In this document: piece after piece, positions 18,996 through 29,032 of the stretch
Layout of the letters: each line of letters starts with the position of its first letter
Numbering within the stretch: the stretch's first letter is position 1
NCBI GenBank assembly: GCA_017410375.1
Contig: JAFQQW010000016.1
Location: 1-64,000 of the forward strand
DNA: 64,000 nt
DNA from: Clostridia bacterium
Lineage (GTDB): Bacteria; Bacillota; Clostridia; RGIG6154
Direction: 5' to 3'
Translations under genes and position numbers: made by a program
Notes under the pieces: generated by a model
The model's database searches: none
Told to the model about the DNA's origin: nothing
Seen by the model: the letters and a program-made list of their open reading frames with translations, nothing else

Positions 18996-21194
18996 ATGGC
19001 AATTCGTTTTGAAGAAACAACCAAGAATTTCTATTTAGAAACACCGAAAACAAGCTATATCATCGGCGTTGTAGAAGACAAATATCTATTTCACGCGCAC
19101 TATGGCAAAAAAATTGCATACATGCCCAATTGCGATGCGCTTGCACAAAAGCACACCTCCAATTACGCGGTTGTAAACAGTGATTCTTATGACAAGCTTG
19201 GCTTGTGTGGTAATGATGTATTGTTTGAGTTCTCAACATACGGAAGCGCGGACTACAGAACGCCAACCTTTCATGCCCAGTATGAAAGCGGAAGCACCGT
19301 TACACAATTGTGGTATGACGGTTACCGTATTATGAAAGGTAAACCTGCATTAAAAGGCTTGCCGGCTACTTATGTAGAAGTTGAAAACGAAGCTACAACC
19401 CTTGAAATTGATTTAAAAGACTCGGTTTCGGGTCTTAAAGCAATTCTCAGCTATACTGTATTTGAAAATCACGATGCCATTGCAAGAAGTATTCGTTATA
19501 TCAACGAAGGTGTTTCCTGCATTAAGTTAAAATCTGTGATGAGTATGAGTGTGGATTTGCCGGACATGAATTTTGATTTTATCAATCTGGCAGGTTCATG
19601 GGCGAGAGAAAGACATATCAACAAAACCAAGCTTGCCCGTACTAAAATCGAAGTTTCGAGTGCAAAAGGCACAACCAGCCACATTCAGAACAATTTTATT
19701 GCTCTTGCAAGACCCGAAACCACCGAAGAATCCGGTGAAGTGTACGGCTTCAGCTTGGTTTACAGCGGTAATTTTGTGGCAGGTGTGGATGTAAACGGTC
19801 AGGATACAACGCGTGTATATATGGGTATCAATCCGCTTGATTTTTGCTGGAATTTAAATCCCGGCGAGGATTTTCAGACACCTGAAGCTGTTTTGGTGTA
19901 TTCTGCAGACGGTTTAGGCAAAATGTCCCGAATCTATCACAGTTTGTACAGAAGTCGCATTTGCCGAGGCAAATATCGTGATGCAGAACGACCTGTTTTA
20001 ATCAACAACTGGGAAGCAACCTATTTTGGGTTTGATGAAGATAAAATTGCAAAAATCGCAGAAAAAGCAAAATCAGCAGGCATCGATCTTATGGTTTTGG
20101 ATGACGGTTGGTTTGGCAAGCGTAATGACGACACCACATCTCTTGGTGACTGGTACGAGGACAAAAACAAGCTTCCGAAAGGTCTGACCAGCCTTGCCAA
20201 CCGCGTAAACGGTTTAGGCATGCGTTTTGGCTTGTGGTTTGAGCCTGAAATGATTTCGGAAGATAGCGATTTGTTCCGCGCACATCCTGACTGGTGTATT
20301 GCAACACCCGGACGTGCAAAGAGTCTTGGCAGACACCAGTATGTTCTTGACTTATCCAGAAAAGAGGTTTGTGATTACATAGTTGAAACTGTTTGCGGTG
20401 TTTTGGGACGCGCAAATATTTCTTATGTAAAATGGGATATGAACCGTTATCTTTCCGAATTCGGTTCACTTGCATATCCTGCCGATCAGCAGGGAGAGAT
20501 TGCGCACCGCTATGTACTGGGTCTTTATGATGTACTTGAAAGAATCACATCCAAATTCCCGGACGTTTTGTTTGAAGGCTGCAGTGGCGGTGGCGGTCGC
20601 TATGACCCTGCAATGCTGTACTATTCTCCGCAGGTTTGGACAAGTGATAACTCTGATGCAATTGAACGCATGTACATTCAGCACGGAACCAGTCTTGTTT
20701 ATCCTGCATCTGCAATGGGTGCGCACGTTTCTGCAGTTCCGAATCATCAGGTGGGAAGAACGACACCCATTACGTTGCGCGGAAATGTTGCTATGGCAGG
20801 TCAGTTTGGTTATGAGCTGGATTTGAATAAGCTTTCTGAAAACGATTTTAACGAAGTTGTAAATCAGGTAGCTTTTTATAAAAAAATCCGTAAAACCGTG
20901 CATTACGGTGATATGTACAGAATCCGTTCACCCTTTGATAAGTCTACGCAGAATACGGCATGGCAGTATATTTCAGAAGACAAGAAGCAGGTTGTTTTGT
21001 TCGACTACACCATGGATGGCAAAGCAAACCCTGTACTTGACCATATCAAATTACAGGGATTAGACGCAGATGCGAAGTATGAACTTGAAGAAACCGGTGA
21101 GATTTTCGGCGGTGACTATCTGATGCATTTTGGTATCACAACGGTTCATGCACATGACTATGACAGTAAGGTATACGTCTTTAACAAAAAATAA
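18996..21194 (+). CDS. Alpha-galactosidase, GH36 family
   Basis: Hydrolyses terminal alpha-1,6-galactose from raffinose-type sugars or galactomannan. The 732-residue length matches GH36. An N-terminal beta-supersandwich (~1-320) precedes the TIM barrel. The nucleophile Asp is in YVKWDMNR (~residue 480), and the acid/base Asp is in WTSDNSDAIERM (~551); LDDGWFGKRNDD and the GCSGGGGRYDP segment are also typical. There is no signal peptide, so it acts in the cytoplasm on imported oligosaccharides. GGAG precedes the start. It pairs with galE. The name aga/rafA is not given because family branch cannot be told by eye. Confidence 0.95.
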   Translation: MAIRFEETTKNFYLETPKTSYIIGVVEDKYLFHAHYGKKIAYMPNCDALAQKHTSNYAVVNSDSYDKLGLCGNDVLFEFSTYGSADYRTPTFHAQYESGSTVTQLWYDGYRIMKGKPALKGLPATYVEVENEATTLEIDLKDSVSGLKAILSYTVFENHDAIARSIRYINEGVSCIKLKSVMSMSVDLPDMNFDFINLAGSWARERHINKTKLARTKIEVSSAKGTTSHIQNNFIALARPETTEESGEVYGFSLVYSGNFVAGVDVNGQDTTRVYMGINPLDFCWNLNPGEDFQTPEAVLVYSADGLGKMSRIYHSLYRSRICRGKYRDAERPVLINNWEATYFGFDEDKIAKIAEKAKSAGIDLMVLDDGWFGKRNDDTTSLGDWYEDKNKLPKGLTSLANRVNGLGMRFGLWFEPEMISEDSDLFRAHPDWCIATPGRAKSLGRHQYVLDLSRKEVCDYIVETVCGVLGRANISYVKWDMNRYLSEFGSLAYPADQQGEIAHRYVLGLYDVLERITSKFPDVLFEGCSGGGGRYDPAMLYYSPQVWTSDNSDAIERMYIQHGTSLVYPASAMGAHVSAVPNHQVGRTTPITLRGNVAMAGQFGYELDLNKLSENDFNEVVNQVAFYKKIRKTVHYGDMYRIRSPFDKSTQNTAWQYISEDKKQVVLFDYTMDGKANPVLDHIKLQGLDADAKYELEETGEIFGGDYLMHFGITTVHAHDYDSKVYVFNKK

Positions 21195-21270
21195 TTGTTT
21201 TCTTTCCAAATTTTTAATTTTTTACAAAAACATACTTGTATTTTATTTTTTCGGCTACAGACAATAGTAG

Positions 21271-21286
21271 TGTGATTTCGGTCACA
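21271..21286. promoter_or_regulatory. TGTGA-N6-TCACA palindrome (Crp/Fnr-type site)
   Basis: TGTGATTTCGGTCACA is an exact match to the Crp-type operator consensus. It lies 26 nt before the SASP start and 77 nt after the alpha-galactosidase stop, close to the expected 5' leader of the SASP gene. No Crp/Fnr regulator is in the window, so the function is speculative. Confidence 0.35.
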
Positions 21287-21311
21287 AATAAAATCAAGGA
21301 GTGTTTTAAAA

Positions 21312-21509
21312 ATGGCTAAAAGCAACAACAAAATTGTAGTGCCTGAAGCTAAGGCAGCAATGGAAAAATTCAAAATGGAAGCAGCGAACGAAGTTGGCGT
21401 AAACTTGAAGCAAGGCTACAACGGTGACCTTTCTTCCAGAGAAGCCGGCAGTGTTGGCGGTCAGATGGTTAAGAAAATGATTAAGGCATACGAAGAATCT
21501 ATTAAATAA
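21312..21509 (+). CDS. Alpha/beta-type small acid-soluble spore protein
   Basis: A 65-residue DNA-binding protein that saturates forespore DNA and protects it, and is degraded at germination. The GPR protease region is KFKMEAANEVGVNL (residues ~21-34), and the second conserved block is GDLSSREAGSVGGQMVKKMI (~41-60). AAGGAG precedes ATG 21312 and a strong terminator follows, so it is monocistronic. I could not find a convincing SigG promoter in 21195-21300. It is direct evidence that the organism makes endospores. Confidence 0.96.
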   Translation: MAKSNNKIVVPEAKAAMEKFKMEAANEVGVNLKQGYNGDLSSREAGSVGGQMVKKMIKAYEESIK

Positions 21510-21523
21510 GAAACCTTAAATTA

Positions 21524-21566
21524 AAAATAAATTGCAGATTTTGATTGAATCTGCAATTTATTTTTT
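21524..21566 (+). terminator. SASP gene terminator
   Basis: A 17-bp perfect stem (21524-21540 with 21548-21564), 7-nt loop and T-run. Confidence 0.93.
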
Positions 21567-21581
21567 GCTTTAACATAAAAT
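21553..21581 (+). promoter_or_regulatory. Possible SigE-type promoter of yunB
   Basis: CATAAAAT at 21574-21581 with GCAATTT 14 nt upstream loosely fits the mother-cell SigE consensus, which would suit yunB. It overlaps the terminator 3' arm. This is a weak call. Confidence 0.3.
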
Positions 21582-21598
21582 ATCTTGAGGTGATGTTT

Positions 21599-24315
<2,717 letters not shown>

Positions 24316-24345
24316 TTGTTTTGATAACAAAATATAGTGTTTTGA

Positions 24346-24375
24346 TTGACTTTTGATGTGTTTATATGGTATAAT
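24346..24375 (+). promoter_or_regulatory. recA promoter P1
   Basis: TTGACT at 24346-24351, an 18-nt spacer, and TATAAT at 24370-24375 with an upstream TG (extended -10). Confidence 0.75.
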
Positions 24376-24478
24376 AATTGCGACCAAAGAAAAAACACTT
24401 CGTGTTTTACATTTATGCAATTATTGTACCACGGAGTGATGAAGCAAGCCGACTACGGCTTGCACTTATGGTATAATA
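24369..24478 (+). promoter_or_regulatory. Structured recA leader with nested hairpins and a repeated -10 element
   Basis: Arms 24369-24382 and 24418-24431 are complementary at 13 of 14 positions and enclose a small AAAACAC/GTGTTTT hairpin (24392-24408). A third hairpin (CAAGCCG/CGGCTTG) lies at 24446-24463. TATGGTATAATA occurs at 24365-24376 and again at 24467-24478, so a second extended -10 promoter (P2, TATAAT 24472-24477) is possible. No GAAC-N4-GTTC LexA box of the Bacillus type is present in 24316-24541. Confidence 0.5.
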
Positions 24479-24541
24479 TACAAAATATAATGTTTCAACA
24501 ACTTGGTTTTCTATTTTTAAATAAGAGGGAGAGAAAAAGAT

Positions 24542-25594
24542 ATGAGTGATCAGAAGAAAAAAGCGCTGGAAAGTGCAATGAAAGATATCGAAAAACAGTT
24601 CGGCAAAGGCGCCATAGATCGTTTGGGCAACACCAAACGTATGAACGTAGATGTTATTCCGACAGATATTTTAAGCCTTGACCTCGCTATGGGCGTAGGT
24701 GGCTTGCCCAAAGGAAGAATTATCGAAATTTTCGGACCTGAATCTTCCGGTAAAACAACTGTTTCGCTTTGTGCAATTGCAGCAGCACAGCGTCGTGGTG
24801 GCGATGTGGCATTTATTGACGCCGAGCATGCATTAGACCCTGAATATGCAGAATTGTTGGGGGTTGACATTGACAACCTGCTTATTTCTCAGCCAAATTC
24901 CGGTGAAGAAGCTCTGGAAATTACCGATACATTGGTTCGTAGCGGTGCTGTGGATATGATTGTTATTGACTCTGTTGCAGCACTGGTTCCCAAATCTGAA
25001 ATTGAGGGCTTGATGGGCGACAGCCATGTGGGGGCACATGCAAGACTTATGGCACAGGCGTTAAGAAAGCTTACCGGCTACATAAGCAAAACCAATACGG
25101 TTGTTATTTTTATTAACCAGCTTCGTGAAAAAGTTGGTGTTATTTACGGTAATCCCGAAGTTACCACCGGTGGCCGTGCTTTGAAATTCGCTTCCAGTGT
25201 TCGTCTGGAAGTTCGCAAAGCAGAAACACTCAAAGTTGGTGGCGATGTTATTGGTAACCGTACCAAGGTTAAGGTTGTAAAAAACAAAGTAGCTGCTCCT
25301 TTTAAAGAAGCATTCTTTGATATTATTTTCGGCGAAGGCGTTTCTACCGAAGGTGTGATTTTGGATTATGCAGTTGAATTTGATATTGTAACCAAAGCCG
25401 GCGCTTGGTTCTCTTACGGCGAGCAGAGAATGGGACAGGGTAAGGATGCCGCAAAAGCATTCCTTAACGATAATCCTGAATTACAGGAAGAAATCAAGGC
25501 AAAGGTTATGAAAGTCATTGAAGAAAACACCGCTAAAAACCGCAAAGGAACAAAAGATACAACTGACGACGCGGTGACAAACGATGCAGAATAA
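24542..25594 (+). CDS. recA: Recombinase RecA
   Basis: Forms filaments on single-stranded DNA, drives strand exchange and triggers LexA cleavage. 350 residues. Walker A is GPESSGKTT (~66-74), followed by [11 protein letters not shown] and the Walker B-type [12 protein letters not shown]; the DNA-binding loop region includes [21 protein letters not shown]. The C-terminal tail is acidic as usual. GAGGGAGAG precedes ATG 24542. recX overlaps its end by 11 nt. Two possible promoters with a structured leader lie upstream, without an obvious SOS box. Confidence 0.98.
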   Translation: MSDQKKKALESAMKDIEKQFGKGAIDRLGNTKRMNVDVIPTDILSLDLAMGVGGLPKGRIIEIFGPESSGKTTVSLCAIAAAQRRGGDVAFIDAEHALDPEYAELLGVDIDNLLISQPNSGEEALEITDTLVRSGAVDMIVIDSVAALVPKSEIEGLMGDSHVGAHARLMAQALRKLTGYISKTNTVVIFINQLREKVGVIYGNPEVTTGGRALKFASSVRLEVRKAETLKVGGDVIGNRTKVKVVKNKVAAPFKEAFFDIIFGEGVSTEGVILDYAVEFDIVTKAGAWFSYGEQRMGQGKDAAKAFLNDNPELQEEIKAKVMKVIEENTAKNRKGTKDTTDDAVTNDAE

Positions 25595-26201
25595 AATCAC
25601 AGACATCAAACAACAACAGAAAAATCAGGAACGTTTTTCTGTGTATGTCAACGGTCAATACGCTTTTAGTCTTGATGGCGTTGATTTGTTAAAGGAAAGC
25701 TTGTCGGTTGGTCAGATTTTATCTGAAAGCGATATTGAACGCATAATGATGCGTTCCGAGAGTTCTAAATGCCTGCAAACAGCCCTTTCTCTTGCACAGA
25801 GCAGAATGTACACAGAACGCGATTTGCGAAAAAAACTCTCTTCAAAAGGTTTTTCTGAAGATAGTGTTGGTTTTTCTATCTCTGAGCTGAAACGCTATAA
25901 CTATGTAGATGATGCTTTGTTTGCACAAATGTATGTTTCGGAAGTCAAACAGAAGTATGGACCTTTAAAGATTAAACAAAAGCTGTTTGAAAAAGGTATT
26001 TCGTCCGAGATTATTGCAGAAGTTCTGCAATATGTGGAGAACACAGACTCTGCAGTGGATGTTCTGCGTACAAAAATGCGGAACCAACCCATTTCAGATG
26101 AAGATTATCAGAAAGCACTGCGGTTTCTGGCACAACGCGGTTTTAACTACGAACAAGCAAAAAAAACAATCGATACCTATATGGAGGCATTTTATGAATA
26201 A
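25584..26201 (+). CDS. recX: RecA regulator RecX
   Basis: Binds RecA filaments and modulates recombinase activity. 205 residues of helical repeats; [33 protein letters not shown] and [17 protein letters not shown] are typical RecX three-helix units. ATG 25584 lies inside the end of recA and rimO starts 8 nt before its stop, so recA-recX-rimO look translationally coupled. Confidence 0.93.
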   Translation: MQNKITDIKQQQKNQERFSVYVNGQYAFSLDGVDLLKESLSVGQILSESDIERIMMRSESSKCLQTALSLAQSRMYTERDLRKKLSSKGFSEDSVGFSISELKRYNYVDDALFAQMYVSEVKQKYGPLKIKQKLFEKGISSEIIAEVLQYVENTDSAVDVLRTKMRNQPISDEDYQKALRFLAQRGFNYEQAKKTIDTYMEAFYE

Positions 26202-27519
26202 AGTCAACATAATCTCTCTGGGGTGCGCCAAGAATTTAACCGATGCAGAAATTATGCTTGGTAAGCTCCAGGCTGCCGGTTATGAGATTGTTGAAAATCA
26301 GAATCATGCAGAAATTATTATTGTAAACACCTGTTGTTTTATTGACAGTGCAAAACAGGAGTCAATTGAAACAATTCTGGATATCGCAGATTTGAAAAAA
26401 GATGCAAAATTAAAGCTTTTGATTGTAGCAGGTTGTATGGGGGAGCGGTTCAAGCAGGAGGTTCTCGATGAACTCCCTGAAGTGGACGCGGTTTGCGGTA
26501 CAGGCGATTTTGCTGATATTTGTGATGTGATTGAACAAGCTGAGAAAAAGAGGGGCTTGTATTTAAAAGGGTGCGAAAATGCACCTCTGGAAGTGGATTG
26601 CCGAACCTTGCTCACGCCGCCTTATACCGCATATCTGAAAATTGCTGAAGGTTGCGATAATCATTGTACATACTGTGTCATACCGTCTATTCGTGGCAAA
26701 TACAGAAGCAGAAAAATGGAAAACATTTTGGACGAGGCGGAACTTTTAGTTCAAAACGGCGCAAAAGAGCTTGTTATTATTGCGCAGGATGTTTCCTGCT
26801 ACGGGAAAGACATCTATGGAAAATACGCTTTACCTGAACTGATCACAAAGCTTACGACGATAGAAGGGTTAGAATGGCTTAGATTACATTATTTGTATCC
26901 GGAGGAAATAGACGACACACTTTTAGATGCTATTGCATCAAACCCGAAAATCGTTCGTTATTTCGATATTCCGATTCAACATATTTCAGATGATGTTCTG
27001 AAAAGAATGGGCAGGAAAACGACAGGTGCCGAAATTATCGGGCTTATTCAAAAAATCAGGTCTAAAATGCCTGATGCGGTTATCCGTACATCTCTTATCG
27101 TTGGATTTCCAGGTGAAACAGAAGAATCTTTTAACGAGTTGCTTAAATTTGTCAGAACATATAAAATTGAACATCTGGGTGCTTTTACTTTCAGTTGTGA
27201 AGAAGGTACACCTGCTGCAAAGTTGCCCGACCAAATTGATGAAGATGTAAAAATCTTCAGACAAGAAAAAGTCATGGAGCTTCAATATGAGATTGTCGAA
27301 GCACACAACAATTCAAGAATCGGCAGAACGGAAAAGGTTCTTGTTGAAGGCTATGACCGTGTTATCAAACTTTATTTCGGAAGAACCTACAGAGATTCGA
27401 TAGATGTCGATGCAAAAGTTTTTGTACATTCTGAGAAAACACTTGACATCGGTGGGTTTTATGATGTAAAATTAACTGATGTGCTTGACTACGATATGCT
27501 TGGTGAACTAAGCGAATAG
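26194..27519 (+). CDS. rimO: Ribosomal protein S12 methylthiotransferase RimO
   Basis: A radical SAM enzyme that methylthiolates a conserved Asp of S12. 441 residues. The N-terminal MTTase domain has conserved Cys (SLGCAKNLTDAE, NTCCFID, AGCMGERF). The radical SAM cluster motif CDNHCTYC lies at ~153-160, and a C-terminal TRAM domain ends the protein. SLGCAKN..D followed by IPSIRGKYRSR favours RimO over the related MiaB. ATG 26194 follows GGAGG and overlaps recX; the longer frame from 25987 is a shadow of recX. Confidence 0.95.
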   Translation: MNKVNIISLGCAKNLTDAEIMLGKLQAAGYEIVENQNHAEIIIVNTCCFIDSAKQESIETILDIADLKKDAKLKLLIVAGCMGERFKQEVLDELPEVDAVCGTGDFADICDVIEQAEKKRGLYLKGCENAPLEVDCRTLLTPPYTAYLKIAEGCDNHCTYCVIPSIRGKYRSRKMENILDEAELLVQNGAKELVIIAQDVSCYGKDIYGKYALPELITKLTTIEGLEWLRLHYLYPEEIDDTLLDAIASNPKIVRYFDIPIQHISDDVLKRMGRKTTGAEIIGLIQKIRSKMPDAVIRTSLIVGFPGETEESFNELLKFVRTYKIEHLGAFTFSCEEGTPAAKLPDQIDEDVKIFRQEKVMELQYEIVEAHNNSRIGRTEKVLVEGYDRVIKLYFGRTYRDSIDVDAKVFVHSEKTLDIGGFYDVKLTDVLDYDMLGELSE

Positions 27520-27534
27520 AGAGGAGAACAACTG

Positions 27535-28059
27535 ATGAATTTACCAAATAAATTAACACTGCTGCGTATACTGATTGTTCCTTTTTTTGTGGCAGTTTTA
27601 CTGATTGATGCCATTCCGTTTAACACATGGATTGCAACAGTTTTGTTTGTTATCGCATCCATTACAGACTCTCTGGACGGTCATATTGCAAGAAAATATA
27701 ATCTTGTGACCGACTTCGGGAAATTTGCAGACCCCATTGCGGATAAGATTCTTGTGGTTTCGGCATGTGTTTGTCTCGTTGAACTTGGAACAATTCCTGC
27801 CTGGTCTGTTTTAATCATTATTTTTCGTGAGTTTGTTGTGTCCGGACTTCGCATGTCGGCGGCGGCTAAAAATGTTGTTATTCCGGCTGACAAACTCGGA
27901 AAGTTAAAAACCGTTACACAAATGATAGCTTTAATTCTTCTGATGCCGGGTCTTTTAACACAGTGGTACATACCGCAAATCTTATACTATATCAGTGTAG
28001 CTTTAACCTTTATTTCGGGTGTCAGCTACATTGTTAAAGGTAAAGAAATTATATTATAA
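27535..28059 (+). CDS. pgsA: CDP-diacylglycerol-glycerol-3-phosphate 3-phosphatidyltransferase
   Basis: Makes phosphatidylglycerophosphate, the committed step to phosphatidylglycerol, in the membrane. 174 residues with about four to six membrane spans. The CDP-alcohol phosphotransferase signature D-G-x2-A-R-x8-G-x3-D-x3-D is visible as SLDGHIARKY then DFGKFADPIADK. GAGGAG precedes ATG 27535, 15 nt after rimO; acpP follows 18 nt later, so a lipid-synthesis pair closes this operon. Confidence 0.96.
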   Translation: MNLPNKLTLLRILIVPFFVAVLLIDAIPFNTWIATVLFVIASITDSLDGHIARKYNLVTDFGKFADPIADKILVVSACVCLVELGTIPAWSVLIIIFREFVVSGLRMSAAAKNVVIPADKLGKLKTVTQMIALILLMPGLLTQWYIPQILYYISVALTFISGVSYIVKGKEIIL

Positions 28060-28077
28060 TTATTAGGAGGAATAAAC

Positions 28078-28305
28078 ATGGTTTTTGAAAAAATCAAAAG
28101 CTCACTTGCTGAACAATTGGGGATTGAAGAATCTACCATCACACTCGAATCAACTTTTATCGAAGATTTAAATATTGATTCACTGGACTTGGTTGAACTG
28201 ATTCTTGCACTTGAAGAGGAATATCAGATCGTTATTCCGGAAGAGGAAGCAGAAAACTTAACCACAGTCGGAGATGTTGTGAATTACGTCAACAACCACA
28301 TCTGA
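28078..28305 (+). CDS. acpP: Acyl carrier protein
   Basis: Carries growing acyl chains on a phosphopantetheine arm during fatty acid synthesis. 75 residues, acidic. The modified Ser is in IDSLDLVEL (Ser ~38). AGGAGG precedes ATG 28078. pgsA precedes it; rnc follows after a hairpin, an acpP-rnc-smc-ftsY order shared with many Firmicutes. Confidence 0.97.
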   Translation: MVFEKIKSSLAEQLGIEESTITLESTFIEDLNIDSLDLVELILALEEEYQIVIPEEEAENLTTVGDVVNYVNNHI

Positions 28306-28313
28306 TTCCAATA

Positions 28314-28341
28314 GAGTGTGTCTTGTGTTCAAGGCACACTC
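28314..28341 (+). promoter_or_regulatory. Hairpin in the rnc leader
   Basis: GAGTGTG-t-CTTG pairs with CAAG-g-CACACTC around a TGTT loop, about 11 pairs with one opposed mismatch, ending 27 nt before the rnc start. Only a weak T-rich tract follows (CTGTTTTAA). It could be an attenuator or a substrate for RNase III itself. Confidence 0.6.
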
Positions 28342-28368
28342 ATTGCTGTTTTAATAGGAGAGATTTAT

Positions 28369-29019
28369 TTGATTAATTTGACAGATTTTGAAAACAAAAT
28401 CGGATATAAATTCAAAAACAAAGCACTTTTAACCGAAGCACTTACACATACATCTTATGCAAATGAGCATGGCACCAAGTCCTTTGAACGGCTTGAGTTC
28501 TTGGGCGATTCCATTCTTGGCTTTGTCGTAGCCGAAAATCTTTATACCATGTATCAAAATAAAGATGAGGGCTTTTTGAGCAAAACGCGCGCCGGCATTG
28601 TATGTGAAGATTCTTTATCCGAAATTGCCCGTTCATTAGGGATTCCGGATGTTCTGTTGTTAGGTGTCGGTGAAGAAAAAAGCCGTGGCAGAGAAAAAAA
28701 TTCAATTATTTCAGACGTTGTGGAAGCGACTATTGCTGCCGTTTATAAGGATAGTGACTTTGAAACCGCAAAAGAACTTATCAATCGAATCATTCCGCAA
28801 GACACATATTTAAAATGCGGCATTTCCGATTACAAATCCACGTTGCAGGAAACATTTAAGCAAAGCAAAGTTTCATATGATACAATCCCATTTACGGATG
28901 ATGACGTCAACATGTTCCGTTCTCGTGTTTTTCTGGATGGAAAATGCAAAGGAGAGGGGACCGGCATAACAAAAAAGGCAGCAGAACAGCGTGCTGCACA
29001 ACATGCTTTAGAAAAATAA
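28369..29019 (+). CDS. rnc: Ribonuclease III
   Basis: Cleaves double-stranded RNA, including rRNA precursors. 216 residues. The catalytic signature is ERLEFLGDS (~39-47), with the second acidic site SDVVEATIAAVY (~110-121), then the C-terminal double-stranded RNA-binding domain (DYKSTLQETFKQ ... KKAAEQRAAQHAL). TTG 28369 is chosen because AGGAGAG ends 6 nt upstream; the GTG at 28318 lies within the leader hairpin. smc follows 13 nt later. Confidence 0.95.
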   Translation: MINLTDFENKIGYKFKNKALLTEALTHTSYANEHGTKSFERLEFLGDSILGFVVAENLYTMYQNKDEGFLSKTRAGIVCEDSLSEIARSLGIPDVLLLGVGEEKSRGREKNSIISDVVEATIAAVYKDSDFETAKELINRIIPQDTYLKCGISDYKSTLQETFKQSKVSYDTIPFTDDDVNMFRSRVFLDGKCKGEGTGITKKAAEQRAAQHALEK

Positions 29020-29032
29020 ACAGAGGTATACT

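Noticed and set aside
21195-21300. SigG promoter for the SASP gene
   Set aside because: CATACTT (21229-21235) and CAATAGTA-type sequences exist but no matching -35 at 17-18 nt, so the call would be forced.
9500-21340. Shared MAKSNN start of the gfo protein at 9513 and the SASP at 21312
   Set aside because: The similarity stops after six residues and the proteins are unrelated; it is probably coincidence.
24316-24541. LexA/SOS box upstream of recA
   Set aside because: Read through both strands: no GAAC-N4-GTTC or close variant is present.
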